From positions 1 through 46,869 of the forward strand of contig JBGAIL010000012.1 in the NCBI GenBank assembly GCA_044225565.1: a stretch of DNA of 46,869 nt. The letters run 5' to 3'. The notes beneath the pieces were generated by a model, which saw nothing but the letters and a program-made list of their open reading frames with translations, did not search any database and had not been told where the DNA came from. Source of the DNA: CAVXAE01 sp044225565 (lineage in GTDB: Bacteria; Pseudomonadota; Gammaproteobacteria; Steroidobacterales; Steroidobacteraceae). Positions 34,690 through 43,386 of this stretch are shown here, in pieces. A program made the translations under genes and the position numbers. Every line of letters begins with the position of its first letter. Within the stretch, counting starts at the first letter, position 1.

Positions 34690-35853
34690 GTGAAGGTGGT
34701 GGAAAAGCCGAAGGACGCGAAGCTTTCCGTGCCGCCGGGATTCAAGGTGGACGTGTTCGCATCGAATCTCAAGAACCCTCGAGTACTGCGCGTCGCTCCG
34801 AACGGCGACGTGTTCCTTTCGGAGCCGGGCGCTGGCCGCATCACCGTACTGCGTCCGAGCGCCGACGGCACGAAAGCGGCCTCCGTCGAAGAGTTCGCGA
34901 AGGGGCTCGAGCGCCCGTTCGGCATGCAGTTCCATCCGGCCGGCCCGGAGCCGAAATGGCTGTACGTCGCCGAAGTGAACCGCGTGGTGCGTTACCCCTA
35001 TACCAACGGCGATCGCAAGGCGAAGCCCGGCATGCAGATCGTGGTGCGGCAGCTGTATCCCGACAGGGGCGGCGGCCATTCCACCCGTGACCTGGCGTTC
35101 TCTCCCGACGGCAGGCGCCTGTTCGTCTCGGTGGGCTCCGAATCGAACGTGGCCGAGGAGATGAAGAAAAAGAACTCGGCCGAAGTCAAAGCGTGGGAGG
35201 CGCAGCACGGCCTCGGCGCCACGTGGGACACGGAGGAGAACCGCGCAGCGGTGCTCGTGTTCAACCCCTTGGGCAGGGGAGGGAAGCTGTTCGCCACCGG
35301 CATCCGCAACTGCGTGGGGCTCACGATGCAGCCTGCTACGGGCGATCTGTGGTGTACCGTCAATGAGCGCGACAACCTCGGCAACGACCTGGTGCCGGAC
35401 TACAGCACGCGCGTGAAAGAGGGCGGCTTCTACGGCTGGCCCTGGTATTACCTCGGCGATCACGAGGACCCGCGACTGAAGGGTGAGCGCCCGGACCTGG
35501 CCGGCAAGGCCATCGTGCCGGACGTGCTCTATACGGCGCATTCCGCCGCGCTGAACCTGGCTTTCTATCCGCAGAGCACTGGAAAATCCGCCTTCCCGCC
35601 CGAATATGTGGGCGACGGGTTCGCGACGCTGCACGGCTCGTGGAACCGCGAGGTCCGCGCCGGCCACAAGGTGGTGCGGGTGCGCATGAAGGACGACGTG
35701 CCCACCGGCGAGTACGAGGATTTCCTCACCGGGTTCGTCCTCGCCGACGGCCAGGCCTGGGGCCGGCCGGTGGGCGTGGCGGTGGCGCACGACGGCTCGC
35801 TGCTCGTGAGCGAGGACGGCAACGACACCATCTACCGAATTTCACGGGAGTAG
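34690..35853 (+). CDS. PQQ-dependent sugar dehydrogenase module (sorbosone/soluble glucose dehydrogenase-like)
   Basis: 387 residues from GTG 34690; the same frame is open back to about 34462 without an ATG, which fits loss of an upstream cytochrome domain. Signatures of the six-bladed sGDH/sorbosone dehydrogenase family: LSVPPGFKVDVFASNLKNPR, GRITVLRPSADG, GGGHSTRDLAFSPDG (H130 in the place of the general-base His of soluble glucose dehydrogenase), RNCVGLTMQPATGDLW, GGFYGWPWYYLGDHEDPR and LLVSEDGNDTIYRIS. As it stands it lacks a signal peptide, so even if translated it may stay in the cytoplasm. msrA follows after 4 bp, probably co-transcribed. Confidence 0.8.
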   Translation: MKVVEKPKDAKLSVPPGFKVDVFASNLKNPRVLRVAPNGDVFLSEPGAGRITVLRPSADGTKAASVEEFAKGLERPFGMQFHPAGPEPKWLYVAEVNRVVRYPYTNGDRKAKPGMQIVVRQLYPDRGGGHSTRDLAFSPDGRRLFVSVGSESNVAEEMKKKNSAEVKAWEAQHGLGATWDTEENRAAVLVFNPLGRGGKLFATGIRNCVGLTMQPATGDLWCTVNERDNLGNDLVPDYSTRVKEGGFYGWPWYYLGDHEDPRLKGERPDLAGKAIVPDVLYTAHSAALNLAFYPQSTGKSAFPPEYVGDGFATLHGSWNREVRAGHKVVRVRMKDDVPTGEYEDFLTGFVLADGQAWGRPVGVAVAHDGSLLVSEDGNDTIYRISRE

Positions 35854-35857
35854 TCTC

Positions 35858-36496
35858 ATGGCGCTCTTCAGCAGCAAATCCAGCATGCCCAGCGCGTCGA
35901 GCGCGTTGCCGGGCCGCGCGGCGGCGATGCAGGTTCCGGAGGCCCATTTCGTGAATGGGCACCGCATCGTGCCGCCGTTTCCGGCGGGGTTGAAGGAGGC
36001 GGTGTTCGGCATGGGCTGCTTCTGGGGCGCGGAGCGGTTGTTCTGGCAGCTGCCGGGCGTGTATTCCACTGCCGTGGGCTACGCGGGCGGCTTCACCCCG
36101 AATCCCACCTATAAAGAGGTGTGCTCGGGGCAGACGGGGCACGCGGAAGTGGTGCGCGTCATCTACGACCCCAACCGCATCTCGTACGAGAAGCTGCTCA
36201 AGGTGTTCTGGGAGTCGCACGACCCGACGCAGGGCATGCGGCAGGGGAACGACGTGGGGACTCAATATCGATCCGCCATTTACACGACGGATGAAGACCA
36301 GAGGGAAGCGGCGTTGCGCTCGAAGCAGGCGTACCAGATGAGTCTGCTGGCGGCGGAGCGCGGGAACATCACCACGGAGATCGCGGACGCGCCGGAGTTC
36401 TATTACGCGGAGGATTATCACCAGCAGTATCTGGCGAAGAATCCGGAGGGGTATTGCGGGATCGGGGGGTGTGGGGTGGCTTATAAAAATCAGTAG
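35858..36496 (+). CDS. msrA: Peptide-methionine (S)-S-oxide reductase MsrA
   Basis: 212 residues. A GGGAG Shine-Dalgarno precedes ATG 35858. The catalytic motif GMGCFWGAE gives C54; YAGGFTPNPTYKEVCSGQTGHAEVV and the C-terminal recycling cysteines C200 and C205 (EGYCGIGGCG) match the three-cysteine MsrA type. YYAEDYHQQYL is also typical. It repairs oxidised methionine in proteins, using thioredoxin as reductant. The last four codons and stop form the left end of a 185-bp sequence repeated 6.9 kb away, so this gene's 3' end looks like the boundary between core genome and accessory DNA. Confidence 0.95.
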   Translation: MALFSSKSSMPSASSALPGRAAAMQVPEAHFVNGHRIVPPFPAGLKEAVFGMGCFWGAERLFWQLPGVYSTAVGYAGGFTPNPTYKEVCSGQTGHAEVVRVIYDPNRISYEKLLKVFWESHDPTQGMRQGNDVGTQYRSAIYTTDEDQREAALRSKQAYQMSLLAAERGNITTEIADAPEFYYAEDYHQQYLAKNPEGYCGIGGCGVAYKNQ

Positions 36497-36667
36497 GTTA
36501 GGGATGGCGCGGATGAAGGGATGCTGTTGGGGCTGAGGAATTTCTGACGAAGACTATCGTTCCGGTTGAGGAGCGGCGGTTTTCTGCGGAAATATTCCAG
36601 AGTGGGCTCGACGAGCCGTCTACTGTTTTTCTACCGGGTTGGATTGCAGGGAATAGTATCTGGGGAA
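36483..36667 (+). repeat. 185-bp direct repeat, left copy (overlaps msrA 3' end)
   Basis: This stretch, starting 14 bp before the msrA stop ends, matches 43387-43570 with about 12 substitutions and one 1-base gap (roughly 93% identity by eye). Shared blocks include AATCAGTAGGTTAGG, GGCGCGGATGAAGGGATG, GAGGAGCGGCGGTTTTC and ATTGCAGGGAATAGTATC. No convincing protein is encoded. Both copies face the same way and bracket about 6.7 kb of AT-richer DNA. Confidence 0.85.
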
Positions 36668-36735
36668 AATGAAGGCTGCAATGTCGGAAAACTATAAACT
36701 GTTGCGTTACTGAAGGCGTCGGAATGAGAGCTTAC

Positions 36736-36990
36736 TCACTCCAGTATATTCAAATGGTCAACTAGTCCTTCGAGTTCAAGCCCTCGTCTGTTGGGTTCGT
36801 CGTCAGCATCTAGGCCCGTAGCGGTAAACTCGAGAGTAACAGCGTCAATCAACTGATCCCTGTCCTGCGAACTGAGAAGCCATCTGCCTTGGGATTGCCG
36901 CTGCTCTGTTGTGTCGAGACCGTGCTTTCCGGCGACCTCCTGCAATAGGGCATCCATTTCAGGAGAAAGTAATGCCACGAACTTTTCCAT
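36736..36990 (-). CDS. Small hypothetical protein, second gene of a two-gene unit
   Basis: 84 residues: MEKFVALLSPEMDALLQEVAGKHGLDTTEQRQ, then an acidic C-terminal half (LDADDEPNRRGLELEGL). No membrane or signal segment and no family recognised. It begins 16 bp after the stop of the 156-residue gene on the same strand, so both are likely one transcript. Base composition is lower in GC than the genes left of msrA. A paired role (for example toxin and immunity, or a two-component accessory unit) is only a guess from size and spacing. Confidence 0.5.
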   Translation of the reverse strand: MEKFVALLSPEMDALLQEVAGKHGLDTTEQRQSQGRWLLSSQDRDQLIDAVTLEFTATGLDADDEPNRRGLELEGLVDHLNILE

Positions 36991-37006
36991 CGCAAAATGC
37001 AGTCAA

Positions 37007-37477
37007 TCACTCGGCTATTCGATGCCCGACCAGCGCCCGCATTACCGGTTCGGTCATCGAAAGCGACCCTACAAGCACTAGAAGTTTTCGAGCGCTATCC
37101 CCTTGTCCGCCAGTCCAGATGTATGACGCAATCTCAGCGCTGCTCGACTCTTCCTGCCAAGTTGTCATTGGATCTCCGTCGCCGACATCTTTCTGGCGAC
37201 CCACTCGTACGCTTGCCAGGTCGATAGCATCGTGAACGGACTCCGACTCCTTCCCAAAGACCTCCACCCAACCTCCGACTCGTTGCGATATCGCGGAAAT
37301 TAGCGTGCTATCTGAATCGCGAGGTAGTTTTGCGTAGTTGACGACGAAGCAGTCAAAGCCAGGCGACAACCCCAAGACGGCTTCGGCGGCACAAGCGTCC
37401 GTCCATGCGTTCGCCTGCAAACACGTAATTCGCTGTCCATAGGGGCCAATCAAGTTCGTTGTTGATCTGCGTTTCAT
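37007..37477 (-). CDS. Hypothetical cytoplasmic protein, first gene of a two-gene unit
   Basis: 156 residues from ATG 37477; a TTG at 37492 in frame would add five. The visible core is FDCFVVNYAKLPRDSD, GGWVEVFGKESESVHDAIDL and DPMTTWQEESSSAEIASYIW, a compact alpha/beta pattern resembling small immunity-like proteins of unknown function seen in toxin loci, though I cannot name a family. No signal peptide or membrane helix. The 84-residue gene follows after 16 bp. Confidence 0.55.
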   Translation of the reverse strand: MKRRSTTNLIGPYGQRITCLQANAWTDACAAEAVLGLSPGFDCFVVNYAKLPRDSDSTLISAISQRVGGWVEVFGKESESVHDAIDLASVRVGRQKDVGDGDPMTTWQEESSSAEIASYIWTGGQGDSARKLLVLVGSLSMTEPVMRALVGHRIAE

Positions 37478-37492
37478 CGGACTTAGATGCAA

Positions 37493-37871
37493 ACCGAGTG
37501 CATTATCTCACGCCTCGGCGCGCAAGAATTTTGCGCATCTCGGCGAGTTCTCCCTTCGTAACCACACACGGGGCATTTGTGCGCTTTGCTTACCATGGAG
37601 ATACCCCAGGCTGCTTAGCCCAATAGTTCGGGCTAGTCGGTTTGAAGAAAGTCCGCGTTGTTCCATCAGCATTGTATGCGCCGAACCAGTTTATTTTTCG
37701 GAAATAGCATCTAGGGCGGGCAAGGTTTTTTGAACGAGATAGGTCGGTTCGCACAAGTAAAAGCAAGGCCGAGCAGACGGGCGGATACTGTACGATTCTC
37801 TCAGCGGAGAGAGCTCGCCTCCGCCGGCGTCTTTCTCGCGAAGGTCGAGGTTCACACGAGGACGATGCGGT
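37493..37871. other. 379-bp gap with a short CPVCGY-containing reading frame
   Basis: No full gene is seen between the two-gene unit and the HNH gene. On the minus strand 37596-37483 is a 37-codon frame from ATG containing HKCPVCGYEGRTRR, a single zinc-knuckle motif like the start of small CPVCGY proteins found near toxin genes; it lacks the usual second Cys pair and is probably a remnant. The rest is AT-richer sequence with no repeat or promoter I can support. Confidence 0.3.
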
Positions 37872-38525
37872 ATGGGCCTATCTCTTCCCCAGGGCACTGA
37901 ACCCAGAAAGTGCTTCCGAGATCCGATACCGGAAATTCTCGATGCGGCACGATATCTGGACGCTGCGGTGTCTGCGCACCTGGCGGGTCATGTGACTTTG
38001 GCGCAAATGTTTATCGAGCACGCGAACATGCGCGTCATTCGCGAGTGGACAGAGTCGATTTGGGGTAAACAGACCCAGGAGAGAAAATACGTTTTCTACC
38101 GCAAGGTCGACGGCGCTCCTGCCTACCTGAAATCGGTGGTTGCCCGCATGCCGCCTGTTCGAGATCAGAGACTACTGCATGCTCGAGACGGCTATCACTG
38201 CCGGTTCTGCGGCATTCCCGTGATTCGCCCAGACGTTCGAAACGCGCTGCGCCGTGCATATCCAATCGCGCGAATCTGGGGAACGAAAAACACAGATCAG
38301 CATGCGGCCTTGCAAGCGATGTGGGCACAGTACGATCACATCGTTCCGCATTCGCGCGGCGGGAACAATAGCTTGGAAAATCTTGTCGTGACCTGCGCGC
38401 CGTGCAACTTCGGTCGGATGGAATACACGCTGGAGGAAGTGGGCTTGCTCGACCCTAGGGCACGAGAAGTGAGACATTCCACGTGGGACGGGCTTGAACG
38501 GATGTTGCCATCACGACGCATCTAG
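37872..38525 (+). CDS. HNH endonuclease family protein
   Basis: 217 residues from ATG 37872. The N-terminal 90 residues are helical and unassigned. The HNH domain starts at RDGYHCRFCG (C110, C113) and continues through QYDHIVPHSRGGNNSLENLVVTCAPCN, giving the metal-binding D155-H156, H160 and N170 and a second zinc pair C175/C178. This four-Cys HNH type occurs in restriction, phage and stand-alone defence nucleases. It stands alone with gaps on both sides, and no methylase or helicase is near, so a solitary DNA- or RNA-cutting role within the island is inferred. All expected catalytic residues are present. Confidence 0.8.
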   Translation: MGLSLPQGTEPRKCFRDPIPEILDAARYLDAAVSAHLAGHVTLAQMFIEHANMRVIREWTESIWGKQTQERKYVFYRKVDGAPAYLKSVVARMPPVRDQRLLHARDGYHCRFCGIPVIRPDVRNALRRAYPIARIWGTKNTDQHAALQAMWAQYDHIVPHSRGGNNSLENLVVTCAPCNFGRMEYTLEEVGLLDPRAREVRHSTWDGLERMLPSRRI

Positions 38526-38618
38526 GAAGATTGCGGCCATGGCACTATTCAGACCCCGCCCGAAGCAGGATATTAGAGCGACACAAATGATAGCGTACAG
38601 TATTAGGAGAACGAGGTG

Positions 38619-40970
38619 TCATGTGCCAGGAACAATCACCTCGATCGGAGCACCATAGGCGACGGCGCCACTGTCCTTGTCGGTCAGTTTCGGAATCATT
38701 GCGCCCACGTTTTCTGGGGAGACGGTAAACGTACAGGTCGCGACTCGGTCTCCGAAGACATCGGGGGTAACGTCTTTGATTGGAGTGCCCTTGGATGCCA
38801 GCGCACAGGCTAGCGTGCGATCCTTGAACCCTCGGCCCTGCAGGACGAGACGCACGGCGGTAGGCTTGGGCTGTTTCTTGTCATCGAGATCCATGCGCCA
38901 TTGGGTGGGCAGCACACTTTTCAGGTCGAGCGGCACTCGTGCGATGTGCGAAGGAAGCGGGATCAGGGATTCCGTAGCACCGACCGATGTGAGGAGAGAG
39001 TCGACCCGGGTTTGAACGTAAGAGTCGGCGCTTCCGGAGCCGGGGTTGAATTTTCGAGCGTCGTAGAGGTCTTCGACCCACTGAGCGCGCTCCTGTTCTC
39101 GAATTCGGAACCAGGGTGAGAAAATTCGACGTAGCGGACTCCAGCGCCACGTCTGGCGCAGGGATACGAATGAGCGCAGAACGACCACTCGCATTTGCAG
39201 GGGCTTCTTATTCTCGGGGTTGTCCAGCGCCTCCTCACGCCAATTGGGATCAAATGCCCTTAGCCTGATGAGATACGCCTGGGGCGTTGTAGCCTCGGTT
39301 CTGACACCGAAGAGCAGAAGGGCCGGAAACGACTGTCTTTGCAGAATGTCGCCTGATTGCGCCTTGCTTGAGTTGTGATCGGTGACGGCCGCAAAGGAAG
39401 GGCCGATCTGATATCCGAACATGGATCCGTTGCTGTAGCCCGTAACGGTGTTCTGTGGCGTTCGCGAGATGGCATCCTTCTGAAGGGTCCGGGCGTACTC
39501 CGCGAAGATTCGTGCGCTGCGATTGTCACCTGCCTTTGACATCGCCACAGCCAGGTCAGCTGCCAGACGAAGACGGTCACGTTCACTTGAACCCTCATCG
39601 ATGACCTGAGACTCCGTCATCGGAGAGACGGCGGCAACAGACGGCGCGAAATCGGCCTGATAACGACAACGCAGGTTGAGCCCTCGCTTGTCCGTCGTGC
39701 AGTCCATCGAGCCGATCGATCCACTGTAGATCCCGTCGGCACTGTGCTGGACTAGGTTGATTACGCCACCTTTCAACGTCCGGGGAAGCAGGTCAAAAGC
39801 ATCTTCTGGTGCAGTGGCAGGGATTCTTCGATCGGTCTTCTCGTTCTCCGAGAACTCAGCCAGTAGGCTGGCTTCCTTTCGGCCCGTATAGGCGACCAAG
39901 GATGGGAGATCGATATCGCGACAGCCGATCGAATCGCTATCGCATCCGATTCGAGCCAGAACTCGCAATGGCAGCTCGTCAAAGGCTTCGAGTTTGGTGA
40001 TCTCGGAGAAGGGCACCTCACGTGCCTGCAGTTCACTGAGAACCGAAATATCGCCGACGAACTTCTTGCGTGTCTTGAATCCAGGCGTTACAGCAATCAT
40101 CGTCACGCCAAAGAAGGCGGTTCGCCCGGAAAATTCAGCGGACTTGGCGGGATCGCCCAGCAAACGGAAGATGCCTTCGACGGTGTTGTCGCCCGCCGCG
40201 GTGATGATTGCCGAACGGTTGGCGATGGTCGGTGCTGCGCTGGAGACCTTACTGATGAGTCCAAAAACCGCTTCCGGCGTCGGTGCCGTTAATCCCGGTT
40301 CAACTCTGGCACTAGCGATCTGATCGCGAGCCTTCGGGCCCGTACCTGCCGTAGCCGACGTGGGTTCGGCGCCAGGGGACGTCTTCTCGTCGTTCAGTGC
40401 ATTGGAGTACTTATCGGTAGCAGCACTCACGGCCTTCGCGGCAGCGGCGGGATCGGCGTTCTTCGCCGCAAGCGCCATCTGCTCGTCGTATTCCCGCTTT
40501 GCGGCCGCCAGCCGCTGCTCCCGCAGTGCCCGATCGTTAGTCTGATTGTAGGTGTGCTCTTCCTTCTGGGCTTCATACGCCTCGCGTTGCGTAATGTCTC
40601 GCCCGTATGTCGCCTGCAACTCGAGATCTAGACTGCGATCACTTGCCAATGCGATCTTGGCTTGTACGTCTTGGCGTGCCTCGTCATAGTAGGCCACCGC
40701 TCCTCGTTTGAGCTCAAAGTCGAACGATGACGCGGAATCCTCCGGATTGGCGGCAACGAGGATCGGAGGCGAGGCAGAAACCACGCCGTATTGCTCGATC
40801 TGCTTTGCCACCCAGTCAATGGACTTTGCGGCCTCCACGGGGTTGGTGATCTTCTTGGGTTGGGTCGCACAGCCAGTCAGTGCGGCTCCCGATACAAAGA
40901 CTGAAAGACTGGTGACGATGCAGGCGTTGAGTGCGCGATACGACGGGTGCGCGAACGTAGTGGGCGGCAT
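38619..40970 (-). CDS. Large predicted lipoprotein of unknown function
   Basis: 783 residues. The N-terminus has a hydrophobic stretch and the lipobox LTGC, with C34 as lipidation site (CATQPKK), so it is probably membrane-anchored in the periplasm or on the outer membrane. Residues about 90-185 are rich in Ala/Glu/Lys/Gln (REAYEAQKEEHTYNQ, LREQRLAAAKREYDEQMALAAKN) and look coiled-coil. The central and C-terminal parts are mixed alpha/beta with paired cysteines (IGCDSDSIGC, MDCTTDKRGLNLRC) that may form disulfides. No family is recognised. It is divergent from the coiled-coil membrane-protein gene at 41186, and a perfect 16-bp palindrome lies between them. An island-encoded envelope protein is the safest description. 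Confidence 0.75.
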   Translation of the reverse strand: MPPTTFAHPSYRALNACIVTSLSVFVSGAALTGCATQPKKITNPVEAAKSIDWVAKQIEQYGVVSASPPILVAANPEDSASSFDFELKRGAVAYYDEARQDVQAKIALASDRSLDLELQATYGRDITQREAYEAQKEEHTYNQTNDRALREQRLAAAKREYDEQMALAAKNADPAAAAKAVSAATDKYSNALNDEKTSPGAEPTSATAGTGPKARDQIASARVEPGLTAPTPEAVFGLISKVSSAAPTIANRSAIITAAGDNTVEGIFRLLGDPAKSAEFSGRTAFFGVTMIAVTPGFKTRKKFVGDISVLSELQAREVPFSEITKLEAFDELPLRVLARIGCDSDSIGCRDIDLPSLVAYTGRKEASLLAEFSENEKTDRRIPATAPEDAFDLLPRTLKGGVINLVQHSADGIYSGSIGSMDCTTDKRGLNLRCRYQADFAPSVAAVSPMTESQVIDEGSSERDRLRLAADLAVAMSKAGDNRSARIFAEYARTLQKDAISRTPQNTVTGYSNGSMFGYQIGPSFAAVTDHNSSKAQSGDILQRQSFPALLLFGVRTEATTPQAYLIRLRAFDPNWREEALDNPENKKPLQMRVVVLRSFVSLRQTWRWSPLRRIFSPWFRIREQERAQWVEDLYDARKFNPGSGSADSYVQTRVDSLLTSVGATESLIPLPSHIARVPLDLKSVLPTQWRMDLDDKKQPKPTAVRLVLQGRGFKDRTLACALASKGTPIKDVTPDVFGDRVATCTFTVSPENVGAMIPKLTDKDSGAVAYGAPIEVIVPGT

Positions 40971-41023
40971 GGATGAAGGCCCTCGAGAAATCAGATTGTT
41001 CTTGGTAAAGCGCGACGATCCGG

Positions 41024-41039
41024 GCAGTAAATTTACTGC
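41024..41039. promoter_or_regulatory. Perfect 16-bp palindrome in a divergent intergenic region (operator candidate)
   Basis: GCAGTAAATTTACTGC reads identically on both strands. It lies 53 bp from the lipoprotein start and 146 bp from the start of the divergent gene, a fitting place for a dimeric repressor or activator. No regulator gene is adjacent, so its binding protein would be encoded elsewhere. Confidence 0.45.
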
Positions 41040-41185
41040 GTAACTGTATGTTGCGCTACCTTAAGTTATGATGCGACGCAATACGTCGTGGATGTAGATT
41101 CCCTGCACACAAGACCACTAGGCTAAGATGACCATGTTGCGGTGCAAACCAAAATGAACTATTCCAATGGACTCAAGGAGCTAGG

Positions 41186-42055
41186 ATGGGATGGAGAGGG
41201 GTTCTGAGGTCGGCCAACGCTGCTAGTCGCGCGTCGGCCCGAAATCGCCAGCGTTTAGATAATGCAGAGAGGCGCGCGTACGCCAAGGTCAACCAGGTTG
41301 TGGGTCGCCTGGATCAGGAAGTCGAACGCGACCTCGAGCGTATGGCTAAGTTTGAGGGGCAGCTTGCTATCAAGCCCATCACGGCCGGAGGGCTGCGTTT
41401 CCGGGAGCCGAACCAGTGGTCGTTCAAGGAACTCTCCGACAATACAGGTCAGCTGAAGTGGGCGATTCAGGCTCATTTTAAGCCTGACGCCGCAGCGCTC
41501 GGTGAACCGGTCGAGGATCAGGGGCGTGTCTACCGCCTTAAAGCCATCGCTGTCACGCAGTGGGGATTTTTCAGGGCCTTCACGGTCAGCGAGGGGCCCA
41601 ATACCAGGGGCCGCACCAAGCTATTCAACAAGACCAATCCGCTGAGTAACAGGGTGCTTCTGGTCGCGGACGGCAAGGCATACAGGGCGCTGGAGGGCCA
41701 GCTCGATGCGCCACTGGTGAGTCCGGAGGGTGAGATTGCTCTTGTGGCTTTCCCACTCCCGCCACAGACGACAGAGCTTTCGATCAGCTTCCTGTTCAAG
41801 GCGGGCATCAAATCCATTGCCCTTTCCCTGGAGAACGTAGCGGTGCTGTCTGAGGTACTGAATTCACAGTCGTTGGTGGAGCAGCTTCGCCAGGCGATGA
41901 GTGAGAAGACGATGCCTATGTATCAGCAGGCGTCGGAGACTCGGGCAGAGATCAACCGACAGCTAGAGAGGAATAGGGGCTGTATGGGGGTGTTCGCAGC
42001 GATCGGGGTGCTGGTCGCTCTGGCGATAGCGGCTGGTCGATGGATCGCGCTGTAG
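41186..42055 (+). CDS. Coiled-coil protein with C-terminal membrane anchor, function unknown
   Basis: 289 residues. A strong Shine-Dalgarno (AAGGAGCTAGG) precedes ATG 41186. Residues about 10-60 are basic and helical (NAASRASARNRQRLDNAERRA, VVGRLDQEVERDLERM), probably coiled-coil; a central domain (RLKAIAVTQWGFFRAFTVSEG, NRVLLVADGKAYRALEGQL, IALVAFPLPP, LSISFLFKAGI) looks like a beta-rich module; a second helix (VEQLRQAMSEKTMPMYQQ) leads to a single C-terminal membrane helix (CMGVFAAIGVLVALAIAAG). This is a tail-anchor-like topology with the bulk likely cytoplasmic. No family recognised. Divergent from the 783-residue lipoprotein, with which it may form one envelope system. Confidence 0.72.
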   Translation: MGWRGVLRSANAASRASARNRQRLDNAERRAYAKVNQVVGRLDQEVERDLERMAKFEGQLAIKPITAGGLRFREPNQWSFKELSDNTGQLKWAIQAHFKPDAAALGEPVEDQGRVYRLKAIAVTQWGFFRAFTVSEGPNTRGRTKLFNKTNPLSNRVLLVADGKAYRALEGQLDAPLVSPEGEIALVAFPLPPQTTELSISFLFKAGIKSIALSLENVAVLSEVLNSQSLVEQLRQAMSEKTMPMYQQASETRAEINRQLERNRGCMGVFAAIGVLVALAIAAGRWIAL

Positions 42056-42177
42056 CTTGGGTGGCGTGGTGTTTTGGGGCCAATGTGGATCTTGAGGCTA
42101 CCTGCGTTTTGTGCTGAAAGAAGTCTTTCGGCCTTCCCTAGAAAACACTGTCGTAGAACGACCGAGGCCTGAATCCG

Positions 42178-42887
42178 TTGAGTGAAGTTAAAACAGTCAG
42201 TCCTGCTTTTATCGCCACCTGCTCGTACCTCGGCTGGGGTGACCCTGAGGGAGGCATCTGGCTTATTGGGCTCGAGGAGGCGTCTACTTGGGACGGTTAT
42301 TCCACAGAACAAATCATTGATGAATGCCGAGGCTTCGGCGCCTTTCGGAGGGACCCAGAATGCCAACCGTCCAGCACCTGGAAGACTGGGCGGCAGGTAA
42401 GAGATTGCGCCGCTAAGATTCTCCACGCAGTGTCGCGTGATCAGCAGATCACATGGCGGGATTATCGAGACAAGCGCCTCTACGTCGATGGCTATAAGGC
42501 GTGTCAGTCAAACCTGTTTCCGCTAGGGAAGCCAACGTGGAACGGTTGGCCAGAAACGTATTCATCCATGTTCGGATTCAGCAATACGGACGTAGGCCGG
42601 GATACCTATCGCGCGGCTGTTCGAGAGTATCGTTGGCCAGTCTTTCGGCGAGAATGGGATGCAAACAAACCACAAGCCACAATCTGCTTCGGCAAGGTGG
42701 GATGGCCGTATGTTCGTGAGATATTTTCATTGAAAAATGAAGGTGAAGCTTTGGCAGATGGCAGATTCAGGTGTACGAGAGTGAGCGAATCATTCTCACG
42801 CCATTCTTCGGACGAGGCCATATGAACAATGACAGAATTGGAGTAGTGACTCGCTGTCTCAAAGACTGGAATGTTTCGATCCCGTAA
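42178..42887 (+). pseudogene. Unrecognised gene with a frameshift near its 3' end
   Basis: A frame from TTG 42178 gives SEVKTVSPAFIATCSYLGWG, IWLIGLEEASTWDGY, YKACQSNLFPLGKP and ATICFGKVGWPYVREIF and stops at 42825. Its last 20 residues look random, while the next frame from about 42757 gives VYESERIILTPFFGRGHMNN and runs to TAA 42887, a natural-looking continuation (a patterned hydrophobic strand plus a GRGH motif). A one-base indel at about 42750-42765, beside a repeated GCAGATGGCAGA-like sequence, explains this. The GLEEA and PFFGRGH motifs placed at the two ends resemble the two catalytic motifs of uracil-DNA-glycosylase-fold proteins, but that is only an impression. Confidence 0.5.
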
Positions 42888-43035
42888 ATGTGATCGCTTG
42901 ATTCTCGATCAGAGATCGAGGAGAAGTGCTTGTTATTATGACCGAGAGCGTAGGCCACAGGTTGTTGGCGGCCATTGACGAGTAGTGCGACTTTCTTGCC
43001 ACATTGTGTATGGCAGCGGTGGCCATCGATCTGAC

Positions 43036-43377
43036 TCACGCGGCTTGCTCCTCCTGTTTGTCGGGATTCAACAGTAACTCCATGTTCATGTATCGACGCC
43101 GTCCTCATTGCATGCCGCAACGTGACGCATTCGGGCCGACACCAGCATGAGAGCAGACTGGTCATCCAAGAAGTTGCCGACGACGCGCGTGCGTCTGCGG
43201 ATCTCCAGCATGATTCGCTCCATCATGTTGTTGGTCTTCAGTTGTCGCCAGTGGCTCGAGGGAAAGGCGTAATAGGTCAGAGTCTCGGCGATCTTCTCCT
43301 GCACGAGGAGCGCCATCTTGTGACGGCGAAGGTCTTTCAGCTTCTCCACGATCTCCCGGGGTCTCCACAAAGTGCAA
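43036..43377 (-). mobile_element. IS256-family transposase remnant (C-terminal end)
   Basis: On the minus strand the frame from 43377 reads MWRPREIVEKLKDLRRHKM and then AFPSSHWRQLKTNNMMERI and GNFLDDQSALMLVSARMRHVA, the conserved end of Mutator/IS256-type DDE transposases with the K-T-N-x-x-E-R motif holding the last catalytic Glu. After RHVA the frame shifts, and RRRYMNMELLLNPDKQEEQ followed by a stop at 43036 supplies the usual C-terminus. The N-terminal two thirds are absent: at 43377 the sequence changes abruptly to the right copy of the 185-bp repeat. It is therefore an inactive fragment. Confidence 0.82.
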
Positions 43378-43386
43378 CGTCAGCGT

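Noticed and set aside
42888..43035. Possible gene remnant between the frameshifted gene and the IS256 fragment
   Set aside because: A minus-strand frame (GHRCHTQCGKKVALLVNG) is open, but it has no family resemblance and is more likely IS flank.
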